DNA of 64,000 nucleotides from Whitmania pigra (Eukaryota; Annelida; Clitellata; Hirudinida; Haemopidae): NCBI GenBank assembly GCA_021613335.1, contig JAJTWR010000245.1, positions 967,001 to 1,031,000 of the forward strand, read 5' to 3'. Shown piece by piece: positions 10,341 to 21,214 of this stretch (position 1 is its first letter; each line of letters starts with the position of its first letter). The notes under the pieces were generated by a model. It saw only the letters and a program-made list of their open reading frames with translations, ran no database searches and was not told where the DNA came from. The position numbers and the translations under genes were made by a program.

Positions 10341-11795
10341 TTTCTTCTTCGAAAATAAGGCGAGAATATAAGGATCTGGAATCATTGACCAATAATCAGT
10401 GACAAATTCAATCGAAACCATTGCTATTTACAATAACGAATACTTAGACAATGCACTAGAACAACAATAATTCGTTTGCTAAGAAACAAATTTATTTATT
10501 TATTTTAGATATATAACGTACGGACTTGTTAACATGAAATATTAAATTTAATGCATCCGTAAAAAATAGTTTACCAACAACGTATGATTGCATACGTATA
10601 TGAGTGAATCATTGCGTTGACAAATTATTTTTTATGTTATTTCAATCCTACCATAATTATTATTTTATAAATTATGACGATGGTTTTCAGCAGAATCGGA
10701 CGTAGATCGTGTAAGTACCGCTTTCGAGATAAAGAGTTTGCGGTATGACTTCCATAAGATTAATGTAGCAACTTTTGGCATCTTCATCAAAGAAAGCAAA
10801 ACGACAAACACTTGCTCTGATTTCACACAGCAACTTGCAATCACCAACTGTTTTTGGACTCTTATGCTCAAAGTGGGGAGCAGGAGGAGCCTTTGCCTTT
10901 CTTGTTTGCACGCCCCAGCATTGCTCTGAATTTGTATTTTAATTTAATTAATACAATTTGAATTTGTATTTTAATTTAATTAATAAAATTGAAATTTGTA
11001 TTTCAATTTAATTAAATCAATTTAGTTAATTAATATTTCGTTAACAGTCGCGATTACTAACGGGCTTTAGTCGAATTCCACAATATTGCCAAAATTGCGA
11101 TCAAAATTTTAAGATTCTGAAATTATTTTAAATTATGTCTTTTTGATGTACAGAATACTTAATTGATGATTTATCATTCATCTTACATAGTTCGTAGTTT
11201 CTATACAAATTGAAAAGAAATAAAAATACCATTTCAGAGTAAAGTTTTAATTCTTGCAGCAGCTTCAAAAAGGAGATAAATAATTATGAAAATCAAATGA
11301 GACTGACTCTAAGTGCAACAGAAAAATATATCGTCAATGTTATCAGTAATTAATCATCGCTAAGTGTTAACAATTTTATTTTAAGCTAAGATAAGATAAG
11401 TGTCACCCGGTTTAACGATGTTTTAACTAATAAAAATTTTAGTTGAAGATATCGTGGGAGCATGCCATGTTATTATCTGATCGTAAATACTTAATTTAAT
11501 AAAACTGCGAATATTTTGAAATTATATTAAATCTCCAGTAGTGTTTGAACATAGAAAATCATTTGTAAATTTTTAATTCATCTGATTTGGTCATTGCTCA
11601 TCGACAATTGTTTTAATTTATTTAATAGAATAATCCAATGATCATTATTGTATTTACTTGAATCAATTTTTGAATTTAAATTTTCAACTTACCTTTTTTT
11701 TAATTAAAGAAAGTGAATATTCATTGATGGCTTATTTTCAAAGCAATAATTTGTCATAAAAACTAGTTTTGGCGTTCTAAGGAACAATTGCCACT
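10338..11795. repeat. segmental duplication, copy 1
   Basis: About 1.45 kb that is repeated at 12041-13457 with scattered substitutions and small indels. It contains PAN-4 with its downstream and upstream flanks. The homology starts near CTTCTTCGAAAATAAGGCG and ends near TTTTGGCGTTCTAAGGA. Confidence 0.8.
10687..11117 (-). CDS. secreted PAN/apple-like protein (PAN-4)
   Basis: Exon 2 is 10925 down to 10687 (after TTCAG, phase 1 in) and encodes Q-C-W-G-V-Q, then D-C-K-L-L-C, V-C, S-C-Y and a terminal V-R-F-C: six cysteines in PAN order with the typical F-x-F/Y before the fifth. Exon 1 is 11117 down to 11063, with a GTTAGT donor in phase 1, and encodes a hydrophobic leader L-K-I-L-I-A-I-L-A-I-L-W. 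As in PAN-3, the leader frame opens straight after TTTCAG with no ATG, so an upstream exon is needed or the ATG has been lost. Nearly identical to PAN-5 in the neighbouring duplicate. Confidence 0.65.
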
Positions 11796-12040
11796 ACATT
11801 TATTTCAAATTAAAGTTATTTCTAGGCTTTATTTGTGCAACTTACTTAGACATTTTATTTTTAATATTTAAATGCGTATTTCGATCAGATTCCTTCAAAT
11901 TCGGTGAGGTAACTTTGTGTAAAAATTCTCATTGTTTTTTAATATTTTATTTATAACAATATTGCCAGTGATGCTGATCTATCGCTGGTTCTACTAATCC
12001 AAAGTTTGAAAATTGCCCTGTGAAAGGGAGGCTAGAGAAA

Positions 12041-13457
12041 ATTTTCTTCTTCAAAAATAAAGCGAAGAGAATATAAGGATCTGGAACCATTGACCAATAA
12101 TCAGTGACAAATTCATTCGAAACCAATTCTAATTACAATAACGAATACTTAGACAATGCACTAGAACAACGATAATTCGTTCGCTAAGGAACAAATTTAT
12201 TTATTTATTTTATATATATAACGTACAGCTTACTGGACTCGTTAACATGAAATATTAAATTTAATGCATCCGTAAAAAATAGTTTACCAACAACATATGA
12301 TTGTAAACGTATATGAGTAGATCATTGACAAATTATTTTTTATGTTATTTCAGTTCTACCATAATTATTATTTTACAAATTAGGTCTATAGTTTTCAGCA
12401 GAATCTGACGTAGATCGTGTAAGTACCACTTTCGAGAGAAAGAGTTTGCGGTATGACTTCCATAAGATTAATGTAGCAACTTTTGGCATCTTCATCAAAG
12501 AAAGCAAAACGACAAACACTTGCTTTGATTTCACACAGCAACTTGCAATCACCAACTGTTTTTGGACTCTTATGCTCAAAGCGGGGAGCAGGAGGAGCCT
12601 TTGCCTTTCTTGTTTGCACGCCCCAGCATTGCTCTGAATTTGTATTTTAATTTAATTAATACAATTTGAATTTGTATTTTAATTTAATTAATACAATTTA
12701 GTTAATTAATATTTCGTTAACAGTAGCGGTTACTAACGTGCTTTAGTCGAATTCCACAATATTGCCAAAATTGCGATCGAAATTTTAAGATTCTGAAATT
12801 ATTTTAAATTATGTCTTTTTGATGTACAATCATTTATCGGTCATAGTAAAAATAGTTTCTATACAAATTAAAAAGAAATAAAAATACCATTTCAGAGCAA
12901 AGTTTTAATTCTTGCAGCAGCTTCAAAAAGGAGATAAATAATTATGAAAATCAAATGAGACTGACTCTAAGTGCAACAGAAAACTATATCGTCAATGTTA
13001 TCAGTAATTAATCATTGCTAATTGTTACCAATTTTATTTTAATCTAAGGTACCCGGTTTAACGATTTTTTAATTAATAAAAATTTTAGTTGAAGATATCG
13101 TGGGAGCATGCCATATTACTGTTACTATCTGACCATAAACACTTAATTTAATAAAACTGCGAATATTTTGAAATTATATTAAATCTCCAGGAGTGTTTGA
13201 ACATAGAAAATCATTTGCAAATTTTTATTTCATCTGATTTGATCATTGCTTATCGACAATTGTTTTAATTTATTCAATTGAATTATCTAATAATCATTAT
13301 TATATTTACTTGAATCAATTTTTTTCAATCTTCGAATTTAAATTATCAACTTAACTTTTTTTAATTAAAGAAACTGAATAATGATTGATGGCTTATTTTC
13401 AAAACAATAATTTTTCATAGAAAGAACTATAGTTTTGGCGTTTTAAGGATCTATTGC
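12041..13457. repeat. segmental duplication, copy 2
   Basis: Second copy of the block at 10338-11795, with PAN-5 inside. Confidence 0.8.
12395..12792 (-). CDS. secreted PAN/apple-like protein (PAN-5)
   Basis: Duplicate of PAN-4. Exon 2 is 12633 down to 12395, exon 1 12792 down to 12738; donor GTTAGT, phases as in PAN-4. Exon 2 keeps the same length (239 bp) and all six cysteines with only a few amino-acid changes, so selection has probably kept both copies coding. The leader exon again lacks an in-frame ATG after TTTCAG. Confidence 0.65.
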
Positions 13458-13771
13458 CATTAAAATTTCACTTACAGACAAATATTATTCTATTTCCTAG
13501 TAATTCAATGTATCACTTGACAAATTGTCATCAAAGACTAATTAGACTAATTTATTTTTTAAAAATTAATTTATTAAAGTCATGATTCATTCATAAATTT
13601 GTGAAAAAAAAATTGTAATAAAGAATAAAATATTTAATAAATTTTTAATTTGTATTTTGAGTAATTTCATGCATTCATGTTCTTTTTTATTTGCTTCATT
13701 ATGGGCTGATTGCTTCAACGGTTAATAAATATTTATAAGCAAGAATAATCGCTCGTTAGCTGATCAAAATT
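12793..13771. other. end of duplication and intergenic
   Basis: Rest of duplication copy 2 up to 13457, then A+T-rich sequence before the RBM22 copy. No exon seen. Confidence 0.5.
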
Positions 13772-14624
13772 ATGGCCGCATCGAAGCCTGCCTACTTTAA
13801 TAACCAACAAGCTGGGGAGGAAAGTTGTTTTCCAATACTGTGTAATGTATGTCTAGGAAAGAATCCATTCGTTAATATAATGAAGGAGAAACACGGTGGG
13901 GAATGCAAGATCTGTACGAGACCATTTACAACATTCAGAAGTTGCCCAGGCAAAGGGATGCTCTACAAGAAAACGCAGATATGTCAATCTTGTTGCAGGA
14001 CAAAGAATGTGTGTCAGACATGTGTGCTTGATCTCGAATATGGTCTACCTGTGCAGGTGAGAGATGCTGCGCTGAACATAGCCCAAGATGAAATGCCATT
14101 GTCTGATGTTGGAAAGGAATACCACATCCAAAACTTGAAAAAAACGTGCTCTTGGTAAAGTCCAAAATAGCAATAAATTTCTAGAAAAGCTGGCAAGGAA
14201 AGCTCCTTGCTACAAAAGAAATCTAAAACGGATATGCACATTCTGGGTTAATGGAGCGTGTAAGAGAGGTGAAAAATGTAATTTCAGACATGAAAAGCCA
14301 AGCGATCCTACCGATCCTCTTTCTCACCAGAATATCAGAGACAGGTTTTTTGGCGTTAACGACCCTGTGGCAGAGAAGCTCATGAAGATGTCACCCGTTA
14401 ATTCCAGCGTCGAGGAAGGGTCAAGAAAGGTTGATGGTGGCGAAGAGCCTTCAACATCTGATGCATTTTCAGATTTTTATTCTGGGACTTATTCACTTTA
14501 TCCATCTCTTCCTGAAATGTCACTTCCACCATCTATCCTCCCTTTTCCACATGGCGCTGCATCGGATAATTGCAGATATTATCCGTCACAAGATCCAGAA
14601 CGTTTCGGCCGAGCTCTACATTGA
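13772..14624 (+). pseudogene. RBM22: intronless RBM22 (Slt11/Ecm2) retrocopy without RRM
   Basis: RBM22 is a spliceosomal RNA-binding protein. Residues 1-124 match its N-terminal zinc region closely: F-P-I-L-C-N-V-C-L-G-x-N-P, C-K-I-C-T-R-P-F, then Q-I-C-Q-S-C-C and C-Q-T-C-x-L-D-L-E-Y-G-L-P. After N-L-K-K a run of seven A (14136-14142) puts the frame out, giving a stop at 14156. One base fewer restores A-L-G-K and the CCCH finger (C-x8-C-x5-C-x3-H around 14239-14292) with H-E-K-P-S-D-P and N-D-P-V-A-E-K-L. The RRM that should follow is missing; the frame passes directly to a serine-rich linker and the family's C-terminal Y-P-S-Q-D-P-E-R. No introns, and AATAAA at 14715. It looks like a retrocopy of a transcript that lacked or later lost the RRM. 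The frameshift is in a homopolymer, so a sequencing error cannot be excluded. Confidence 0.8.
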
Positions 14625-14699
14625 ATTCGAGTTTGTAGGAATCCTCATACTGGGACTTTTTGGACAATTTCCTTGCCATATCTTGACATTTTAATACAT

Positions 14700-15267
14700 T
14701 AATTAATTTGAATCAATAAAAAGAGTTGAACCTAAATACTCAAAATATGATTTTGTGTTTAATATTCGTAGATGTCTTCTTAATTAGGCAAGTCAAACCT
14801 AAATAGCACCTTAGCCAGTATAAGCAATTTGAATGTACCGGTGGGCCTGCAATACTGAACGTAAGAAACCGAAATTGTAATCTTATTAAATATATTTAAA
14901 TAACCCTCGTGCTACTGAAACCTACATCTCTACAAATCAAGTCCGTACTAATAAGAAGGAAGATGCGATGAACAACAATTTATTTGTCAGCGATTTAAAT
15001 GTCAAATTTGGTTTGAAAAGTCATTGTTAACTTTTTAAGAATTTCAAAATTCTGCAGATCAATGATCAAATTACATTTAGATAAAAATGTTAGTGTTTTA
15101 AAAGGATATTACTTTTGCATTAGGGATAAATATTTTCCTTGATGATATTCACAGTAGCTCTAGAAAATACATTTTATGAGATTCAATTTACGATTAATAT
15201 TTTTTTAAATAAGTAAAAATTTTGAAATAATTTGTAAAATTAGGATAGAAAGACGTTTATCAAACCA
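14700..15267. other. intergenic, no gene seen
   Basis: A+T-rich. The last two exons of the decayed inhibitor-like gene at 15268-16146 would be expected here on the minus strand; only a doubtful trace of exon 6 (near 15000-15055) can be made out. Confidence 0.4.
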
Positions 15268-16146
15268 TATTCACGGCATCTTTTACAAGGCTTTTACATC
15301 AGGTTCTGAATTGTAATGATATAAAATGCATTTTATTAAATTAACAAATTTTAAGTAATACGTTTAAATAGATGTGAAAATATTTCTTCGATTATATTAA
15401 TAATTTATATTCTTACCCAGTCCTGCATAGTTTGGGGAGCGAAATACAATGTTATTATCATCAACCATCAATCTGACAGCATTTATGTAAAATTTTTCAG
15501 AAAATTTGTCGTAATCGTTCACACTGTAAACCTTAAACTGTAAATATTAATTTACCATTTTTTTATCTGACAATTAAACAACATTTATAAAAAAATGAGC
15601 AAATTCAAATAAAATAAACAATTAAAAATGTTAATGAATCATTACAAATCTTTTAAAAACATTGAGCAAATGTAGATCTCTTCGGTATCCAACTTTCAGT
15701 ATTGAAATTAAGATTAATTTGTAAAATAAATGTTACCTTAACTCCTGGCATTTCGCTCGCTATGAGCTTCTTCATCTCGTCAGAGCTCAGGACAAAATAA
15801 TTTACAAATAATTTCTCGAAAAATTAATTACACCTTGTTTAAATAATTCCTAATTAGATTAATGCAATTTCATTACAAAGGACCTGACCTTGTTAGCACT
15901 ATTCATCCCACGATTTCCTGATAATGGTGTATCCTTGTTGTATGATCGTATTAACTACTACAAAATAATATAAATTTATTGAACGTTGAAATTATATCCT
16001 CTTATGCCTTGTAAAATACATTCATGCAATCAATGATCGTAAAAAAATGTTGTAAGAAATTGTTTAAACTTCTCCGATTTCTAGACTGACTCACCATCGC
16101 TGATCAAACATGCTGTAAAAAGCAGACAAAAACGGACGAAATTCAT
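15268..16146 (-). pseudogene. decayed two-domain inhibitor-like gene
   Basis: Minus-strand exons of the family found at 21-56 kb. Exon 1 is 16146-16095 (MNFVRFCLLFTACLISD, phase-1 GTGAGT donor). Exon 2 is 15957-15890 (G-Y-T-I-I-R-K-S-W-D-E) but has two stops near its end. Exon 3 is about 15787-15737 (S-D-E-M-K-K-L-I-A-S-E-M-P-G). Exon 4 is 15537-15417, 121 bp like its intact relatives, and reads F-K-V-Y ... N-A-V-R-L-M-V-D-D. Exon 5 (15305-15268) starts E-P-D but has a frameshift. Exons 6 and 7 are not recognisable. Being on the opposite strand and about 5 kb from the main array, it is an inverted outlier. Confidence 0.7.
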
Positions 16147-16280
16147 ACGAAAGCAAGGCAGACTTTCCTAGTTTAGTGAACATTTTTCTCAAACCTGTTT
16201 GGTCTTCTGAAATGTTTCTGCTGCCCAAACTTATCTTTTGTCTGCTTTTTACAGCATGTTTGATCAGCGATGGTGAGTCA
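16086..16280. repeat. inverted repeat of signal-peptide exons
   Basis: Arms at about 16086-16131 and 16234-16280 are near-perfect inverted copies spanning the end of a signal-peptide exon and its splice donor (ATCAGCGATGGTGAGTCAG). The spacer of about 100 bases holds two divergent start codons. Confidence 0.8.
16212..16272 (+). pseudogene. orphan signal-peptide exon of the inhibitor-like family
   Basis: Exon 1 reads MFLLPKLIFCLLFTACLISD with a phase-1 GTGAGT donor. It is most like the first exon of the gene at 43939 (MFLPKLIF...). No matching exon 2 follows: the sequence runs into a CR1-like LINE fragment at 16.45 kb. It is either a relic or the start of a gene cut off by that insertion. Confidence 0.55.
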
Positions 16281-16455
16281 GTTTATCATAAATATTACAA
16301 ATAAAATTTATTCAAGTAAATCCATAATGAATAGTAAAAATAAAATTTAATAATTTTGAACCGATTTATTTTTAACATTTTATTTTTCAGGTTGAAACGG
16401 TGACAATGTGAGATTATTGTTCGAACTACGAAAAACTAATCAATATAACCTTTTA

Positions 16456-16921
16456 ATAATTATAATAATAATAATAATAGTTTATTTCTATGGCGCCTTG
16501 TGCGTAGCGTCAGAGGCGCCTTGATTCTTCAAGGAACTTTTTGAAGAGATGGGTCTTCAGCTGGCGCTTGAAGAGCTCGAGCGTGGGCTGAGACCGGATG
16601 ATGGGGGAAGGCTATTCCAGACGGCGGGCGAGGCATGAGAGAAGCCTCGGTTGACGATGGATGATATGTGGACAGGTTGATGGAGATGAATTATAGAAGA
16701 TGAGCGGAGGTGATCGGGGATGATGGAGATAAGGGGGGTTGAATGTGGTTAATGTTCGATAAGTGAGCAGAGATATTTTGTAGATGATGCGAAGATGGAT
16801 GGGTAGCCAATGCAGTTGTGTCAGGGCCTCGGAGCTGGTGAGATAGGGATTAAGAAGAACAAGTTTGGCTAACTTGTTTTGAATGCGCTGAGTTTGGCTA
16901 ACTTGTTTTGAATGCGCTGAA
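16456..16921 (-). mobile_element. 5'-truncated CR1/L2-like LINE, 3' end with (ATT)n tail
   Basis: On the minus strand this reads as the C-terminus of a CR1/L2-type reverse transcriptase: N-K-L-A-K-L, T-Q-L-H-W-L-P-I, R-I-I-Y-K-I, then N-S-L-P and L-K-T-H-L-F near the stop at 16512-16510. It is followed by AATAAA and an (ATT)n tail, the usual 3' end of such elements. About 20 bp are missing compared with the copy at 46.3 kb, and a 29-bp unit is tandemly repeated at its truncated 5' end (16862-16920). Confidence 0.8.
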
Positions 16922-17106
16922 TAGCACTACTTTTCAAAGATTTTATTTAGCCCTCTGACACTTTCTAGAACCATCATCAAAAAAAAAAACATCACCCGAA
17001 TATTTAAAGTCCTCATACGGGTCAGGGATCACCCAAGGACCATAATATAAATATTTTGAGTTCGAATAGAAGTATTGAAATGGTTAAATACATTTTCGAA
17101 ATATTG

Positions 17107-19320
17107 TCATGAATTATTGAAAGTGTTTTTTGTGCGTCCTCTTTGGCCCTTTCGTCTGTGTTTTCTCCAGGTACTATGCTTGAAAAATTTCCAGATCTTA
17201 TATGTCTCCTGTAACACCTTAATGGATATCCACATAAGAAGTCTTCTTGTGACCCCATGTGCTTTCCAAAACTCCCAGGACTTCAAAGACACCGCGCCCC
17301 TCCAATTCAATATGAGAGCTGTGATCAGCCCTTTCTGTTTCTCCACATTGGCAATCGGATTGTTTTGCTCCATCCATCTATGAATATCAGGTTTGTCATA
17401 TTTGTTCACCTTGAATTCATGCCATCGGTCTAGTCCCATTGTATCTTTAATAATCGCCACATCGCAAACGATGTATTCTGTCTTATTCCAAGCGCAAAGA
17501 TCTGGAATTCTCGTTCCTAGTACCGTTGGGATTCTGGGTTCCAATTTCGTTGCGTATCCCTTCTCCTTCAATCTGCTCTCAAGCATTCTCACTATGGCGT
17601 CGTGCCTTGCGTGGCGCGGACCGTTGGTTCTGTGGCAGTTCTGAATAATGTGGCCCAGAGACTCGACCTCTTCACAGCCGGCATCGCAAGTGGTGTTGGC
17701 CATTGGATTTTTTCTTGCCGATCGCAGTTTGTTATGAAGGACCGCAGCACGAACCCTCACGCATTGCATGAACTTCTGGGTTGGCATCCTGTCAATACCA
17801 TCAACCAGCCATTCGCTGGGAACAACAGCACTCATAAAGGACCTTAGGCCATAACCATCCACTGTTTGATAGAGTTGCTCCGCAGCAATCACTTGTCGGA
17901 GATTTGATGACTCCGCAGTCCCCTTGTTCGGCTGAGGTTTCCCGAATCTTCTCACTTCGCTCATAACAGTTGTGTTGTGATGCAACAATTCCGTAAGGAA
18001 TTCGTCTTCGTTACGCTTTGCTTGTTGTATAACTTTGGTCATTCTTTGGATCCTGACATTCGGAATCCAACTTTTCAGCTGGAGAACCCCCAGACCCCCA
18101 AACCTGACGGGGGCATGTAAAAACGCATTCACTGTATCTTTTGGCAATCGCAGCCATCTTCTTACTGCACCTCTGATTGCAACGTCGGCCGCTTTGAGGG
18201 CCTTAAGGGAAATTTTGTCAAAGGTGAGCCTGTGAACCAGACTTGGCAACAAGTGCTTCTTCAGAATGAATAATCTCTGACAAGGCTTGAGTGGAGCACG
18301 CGAAATGGAGTGAAGACCCTTCTGAATTCTTTCGCCCAACGAGGAATATTTCATACGTGGTCCTATTTCAACACCGAGATATTTGTAGGTGTCTGTGATG
18401 CTGAGAGCCTTGATTTCCCTTTCCTGCAGTTTCAAGTAAGGTGTGGGATTAACTATCCACTGCTTGCGTTTGCTGATAATTTCGGTTCTCATCGAGGCAC
18501 ATTTTCCTGGATTCATGATGAGACCGACTTTACCCATTTCTGTCTCCAGTTGTCTCAGCATCATTTGCATTCCAATGTCGGTTGCGGACAGCAGAAGGAG
18601 ATCATCTGCGAAGGCAACATAATTACACTTCTGTGACCCGGATCCTGCGGTGACGTCGATAGAACTGTCCATGTTGCTCATGAACATGTCAACGACCGCG
18701 TTGAAGAGCATAGGAGACATTGGGTCTCCCTGTCTCACTCCTCTACCAACCGGAATTGCCTCACTGAGTCCGTTCTCCATTTTCATGTAAACTTTGCTGT
18801 TGCTGTACAAACTCGTCAGGTATTTGGTCAGTATTGGGGGGGTGCCGAGGCGCCGAACGGCTATCAGGATGGAATGATGGCTCACTGAATCGAAAGCCTT
18901 TGCCACGTCTACAAAGGTCATGTTCAATTTTTTCCTTTCCTGTCTTTTTTTATCGATTAGTGCTTTGACAAACCATACGTTATCACCGAGACCATCGCCG
19001 TTTCTGAACGCTTTTTGTCGAGCAGATATTGGCCAAAACTGCAGCATTCTTTTGTTGATTATCCGATGAAATAATCGGCTCATGATGGGACTGACAGTTA
19101 TGGGCCTAAATTCATTCGGGGCGGATGGCTCTTTGACTTTCGGAATGCAACTGACGATTCCCTCCTTGAATGGAGATGGAGGTAGACCAACAAACATTCA
19201 TAACGTCATGTGAACAGCGCAATCAATAAATTTAATCCCTTCGAGATGTTTCTTCTTCATTCCATCCAGTCCTGGAGCGGCATCTTTCAAACCCTTCAAA
19301 GCTATTTTGACCTCTCCGCA
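17107..19320 (-). pseudogene. reverse transcriptase with restriction-like endonuclease (one in-frame stop)
   Basis: The 696-codon frame 19197-17107 has RT motifs (F-V-D-V-A-K-A-F-D, G-V-R-Q-G-D-P-M-S-P, Y-V-A-F-A-D-D at about residues 193-199), a C-x3-C-x7-H-x4-C knuckle (about 504-521) and the R-I-P-D ... V-C-D-V active site of the restriction-like endonuclease (about 563-580), the order seen in R2, R4 and NeSL elements. Upstream in the same frame lies the RT start A-A-P-G-L-D-G, separated only by a single TGA at 19198-19200. Apart from that stop and the 5' truncation the frame is open, so the copy is recent. G+C content is much higher than in surrounding DNA. Confidence 0.85.
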
Positions 19321-19323
19321 TGT

Positions 19324-19364
<41 letters not shown>

Positions 19365-19390
19365 ATAATAATAATAATAATAATAATAAC
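19321..19390. repeat. trinucleotide tract (TAC)n then (TAA)n
   Basis: About 14 TAC units followed by about nine TAA units, exactly at the truncated end of the R2-like element. Confidence 0.9.
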
Positions 19391-19401
19391 ATTAGTAACA
19401 T

Positions 19402-21214
19402 TTCATAAAATATTTTAGTGTTCGAAATTATTATCTAAAGAATTTAATTTGTCCCAATGCGAATGCAAAAGAATCCGATCAAAACCGCCCATCATTGTTC
19501 GGAATCACGAGCTATTTCTATTTATTTCATCTTATTCGTAGGCCGAATTAATAACAATAATAATTATTATAACAATAGTAATAATAATATTATTATTTAT
19601 AATAACAGATATTATAATAATAATAATAGTAATAATAATAATAATAATAATAATCTTAGCAGTTGGTCGCATGTTAACCACGTCATCGAATAATCACGTG
19701 ATTCAATGGGAAGAAATCAGGAATGCTTTAACGTTCGAGTCTGAAAAGATTCCCACGTTACCTGGCCCAAAGGAACGTGTTACTTAATATTCATATAATA
19801 CTCATTATAATATTCATATTTGCATATTCAAAAACATGGTGCCAATTTTATGGCGATCTTCCATTTAGTAACTAATCGAGATTATCGAGTAATTTTCAGA
19901 GTCTTTGAATGAATTTGCTACTTAGAAAAAATAATTCGATCATTGCATCATCATCTCTCTAAATGAAAATAATGTCAAAATAAAATATAAACAAATTAAA
20001 CTTTAACTTCGACAATGTTGAAAAATACCGACAATGACGCTTCTATGATAAAAATAACACTTTATTGAGGACGTAGTGAGTTGTAGCATTTGCTCTTACC
20101 TTTATTGGAATGTATCTGATCTTGTATCTGACTTGAAAACGTGGTTTGTAATAACATAATAATAATATTTTTTTCATATTTTGGTGAATCTGTTACTTCA
20201 TTCTGATAAATGAAGTTAATTTAGAATAGCTAACACGAATGACTTCTAATAAAATTATTTTTAGAATCTTCGCTAGAGCTCCTTAACACTTCATAAACAT
20301 TTTTGATGTGATTAAAAAATAACTAATTAAGGAATATAATTATCAGTTTAATAAATGTTTTGTAATAAATTAATCACCAAAAGAAAATCATTCATTAAAG
20401 ATTCAAATTCGAACCTACCTACTGGTATCGCTTAAGAAGGGTAATTATGTTAAGTGAAAACAAAACTAATGGAGCGATAAGATAATGAATGAAAATAACC
20501 CTATACCAATTCACTGTTACCATAGCAATCGAAAGAAAACTGTCAACAACATTTTGCTATTTGAGTCCTTATTCATGCGCCCGTTGACGTGAGTTCTTTA
20601 ACGGAAATCTGTGATATTGTTATCATTCGAACAATCAGAGATTCGTTCTTACAATCACGGATTACATGTAGTTATTATTGTTACATTAATTTCTTATTAA
20701 TGTTGATTTACAAACAATGATTCATACGCGAAAGCGCCATAGATTCATAACGCTTCTAGTTTCCGGAAATTTTAGTTTTACAATCAATATCTATTTTCAA
20801 ACCAAAACTCAGAATTTGATTCAAAAAAATCTAGCATTTACTTGAATCTCATTCACGGTTAAAAGCCAAAAGATCGATTGGATATCGATCTGCTTTTCGG
20901 CCATATTTCGCAACGACGAAATGACGAAAAGGTAGAAATGAGCAGACAAACAGAAACAAGTCAAAGCAAACGAAAACATAATTATGCGCGTGGCTTTGTT
21001 GCAGGCCATAATTCTGCAGCTTTGAAGTGACTAACAAGCATTCGTCTGTGGCAACATTAAAAAAGGGCAGCATAAAAGAGTCGGCGTATCGTAGCATCCG
21101 GGTTTTGTTGACAATATCGTCGAGTAATTTTCTGAGCTTTTAAATAGCTTATTTGGTCGAGAAATCATTTATTTACTTTGTTAGACACTTCGTTGATCCT
21201 AACAAAAAACAGAC
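19402..21214. other. intergenic before the inhibitor-like array
   Basis: Contains short AAT-rich tracts at 19552-19652 and a slightly G+C-richer island at 20840-21110 with overlapping minus-strand frames that I could not assign. No supported gene. Confidence 0.4.

Larger units (their letters stand above)
16985..19401 (-). mobile_element. R2/NeSL-like non-LTR retrotransposon, 5'-truncated
   Basis: LINE with reverse transcriptase and restriction-like endonuclease, in the same direction as the CR1-like fragment next to it. Its 5' end stops in a (TAC)n(TAA)n tract at 19321-19390, so the N-terminal zinc finger/Myb region is missing. The 3' side ends near a run of ten A on the plus strand at about 16980. 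Confidence 0.85.

Noticed and set aside
17022..18636. Plus-strand frames of 60-110 codons across 17.0-18.6 kb
   Set aside because: Antisense shadows of the R2-like reverse transcriptase.
20821..21097. Two overlapping minus-strand frames with a hydrophobic start in a G+C-richer patch
   Set aside because: A signal-like stretch can be read, but no splice donor in a family phase and no second exon; cysteine pattern does not fit PAN.
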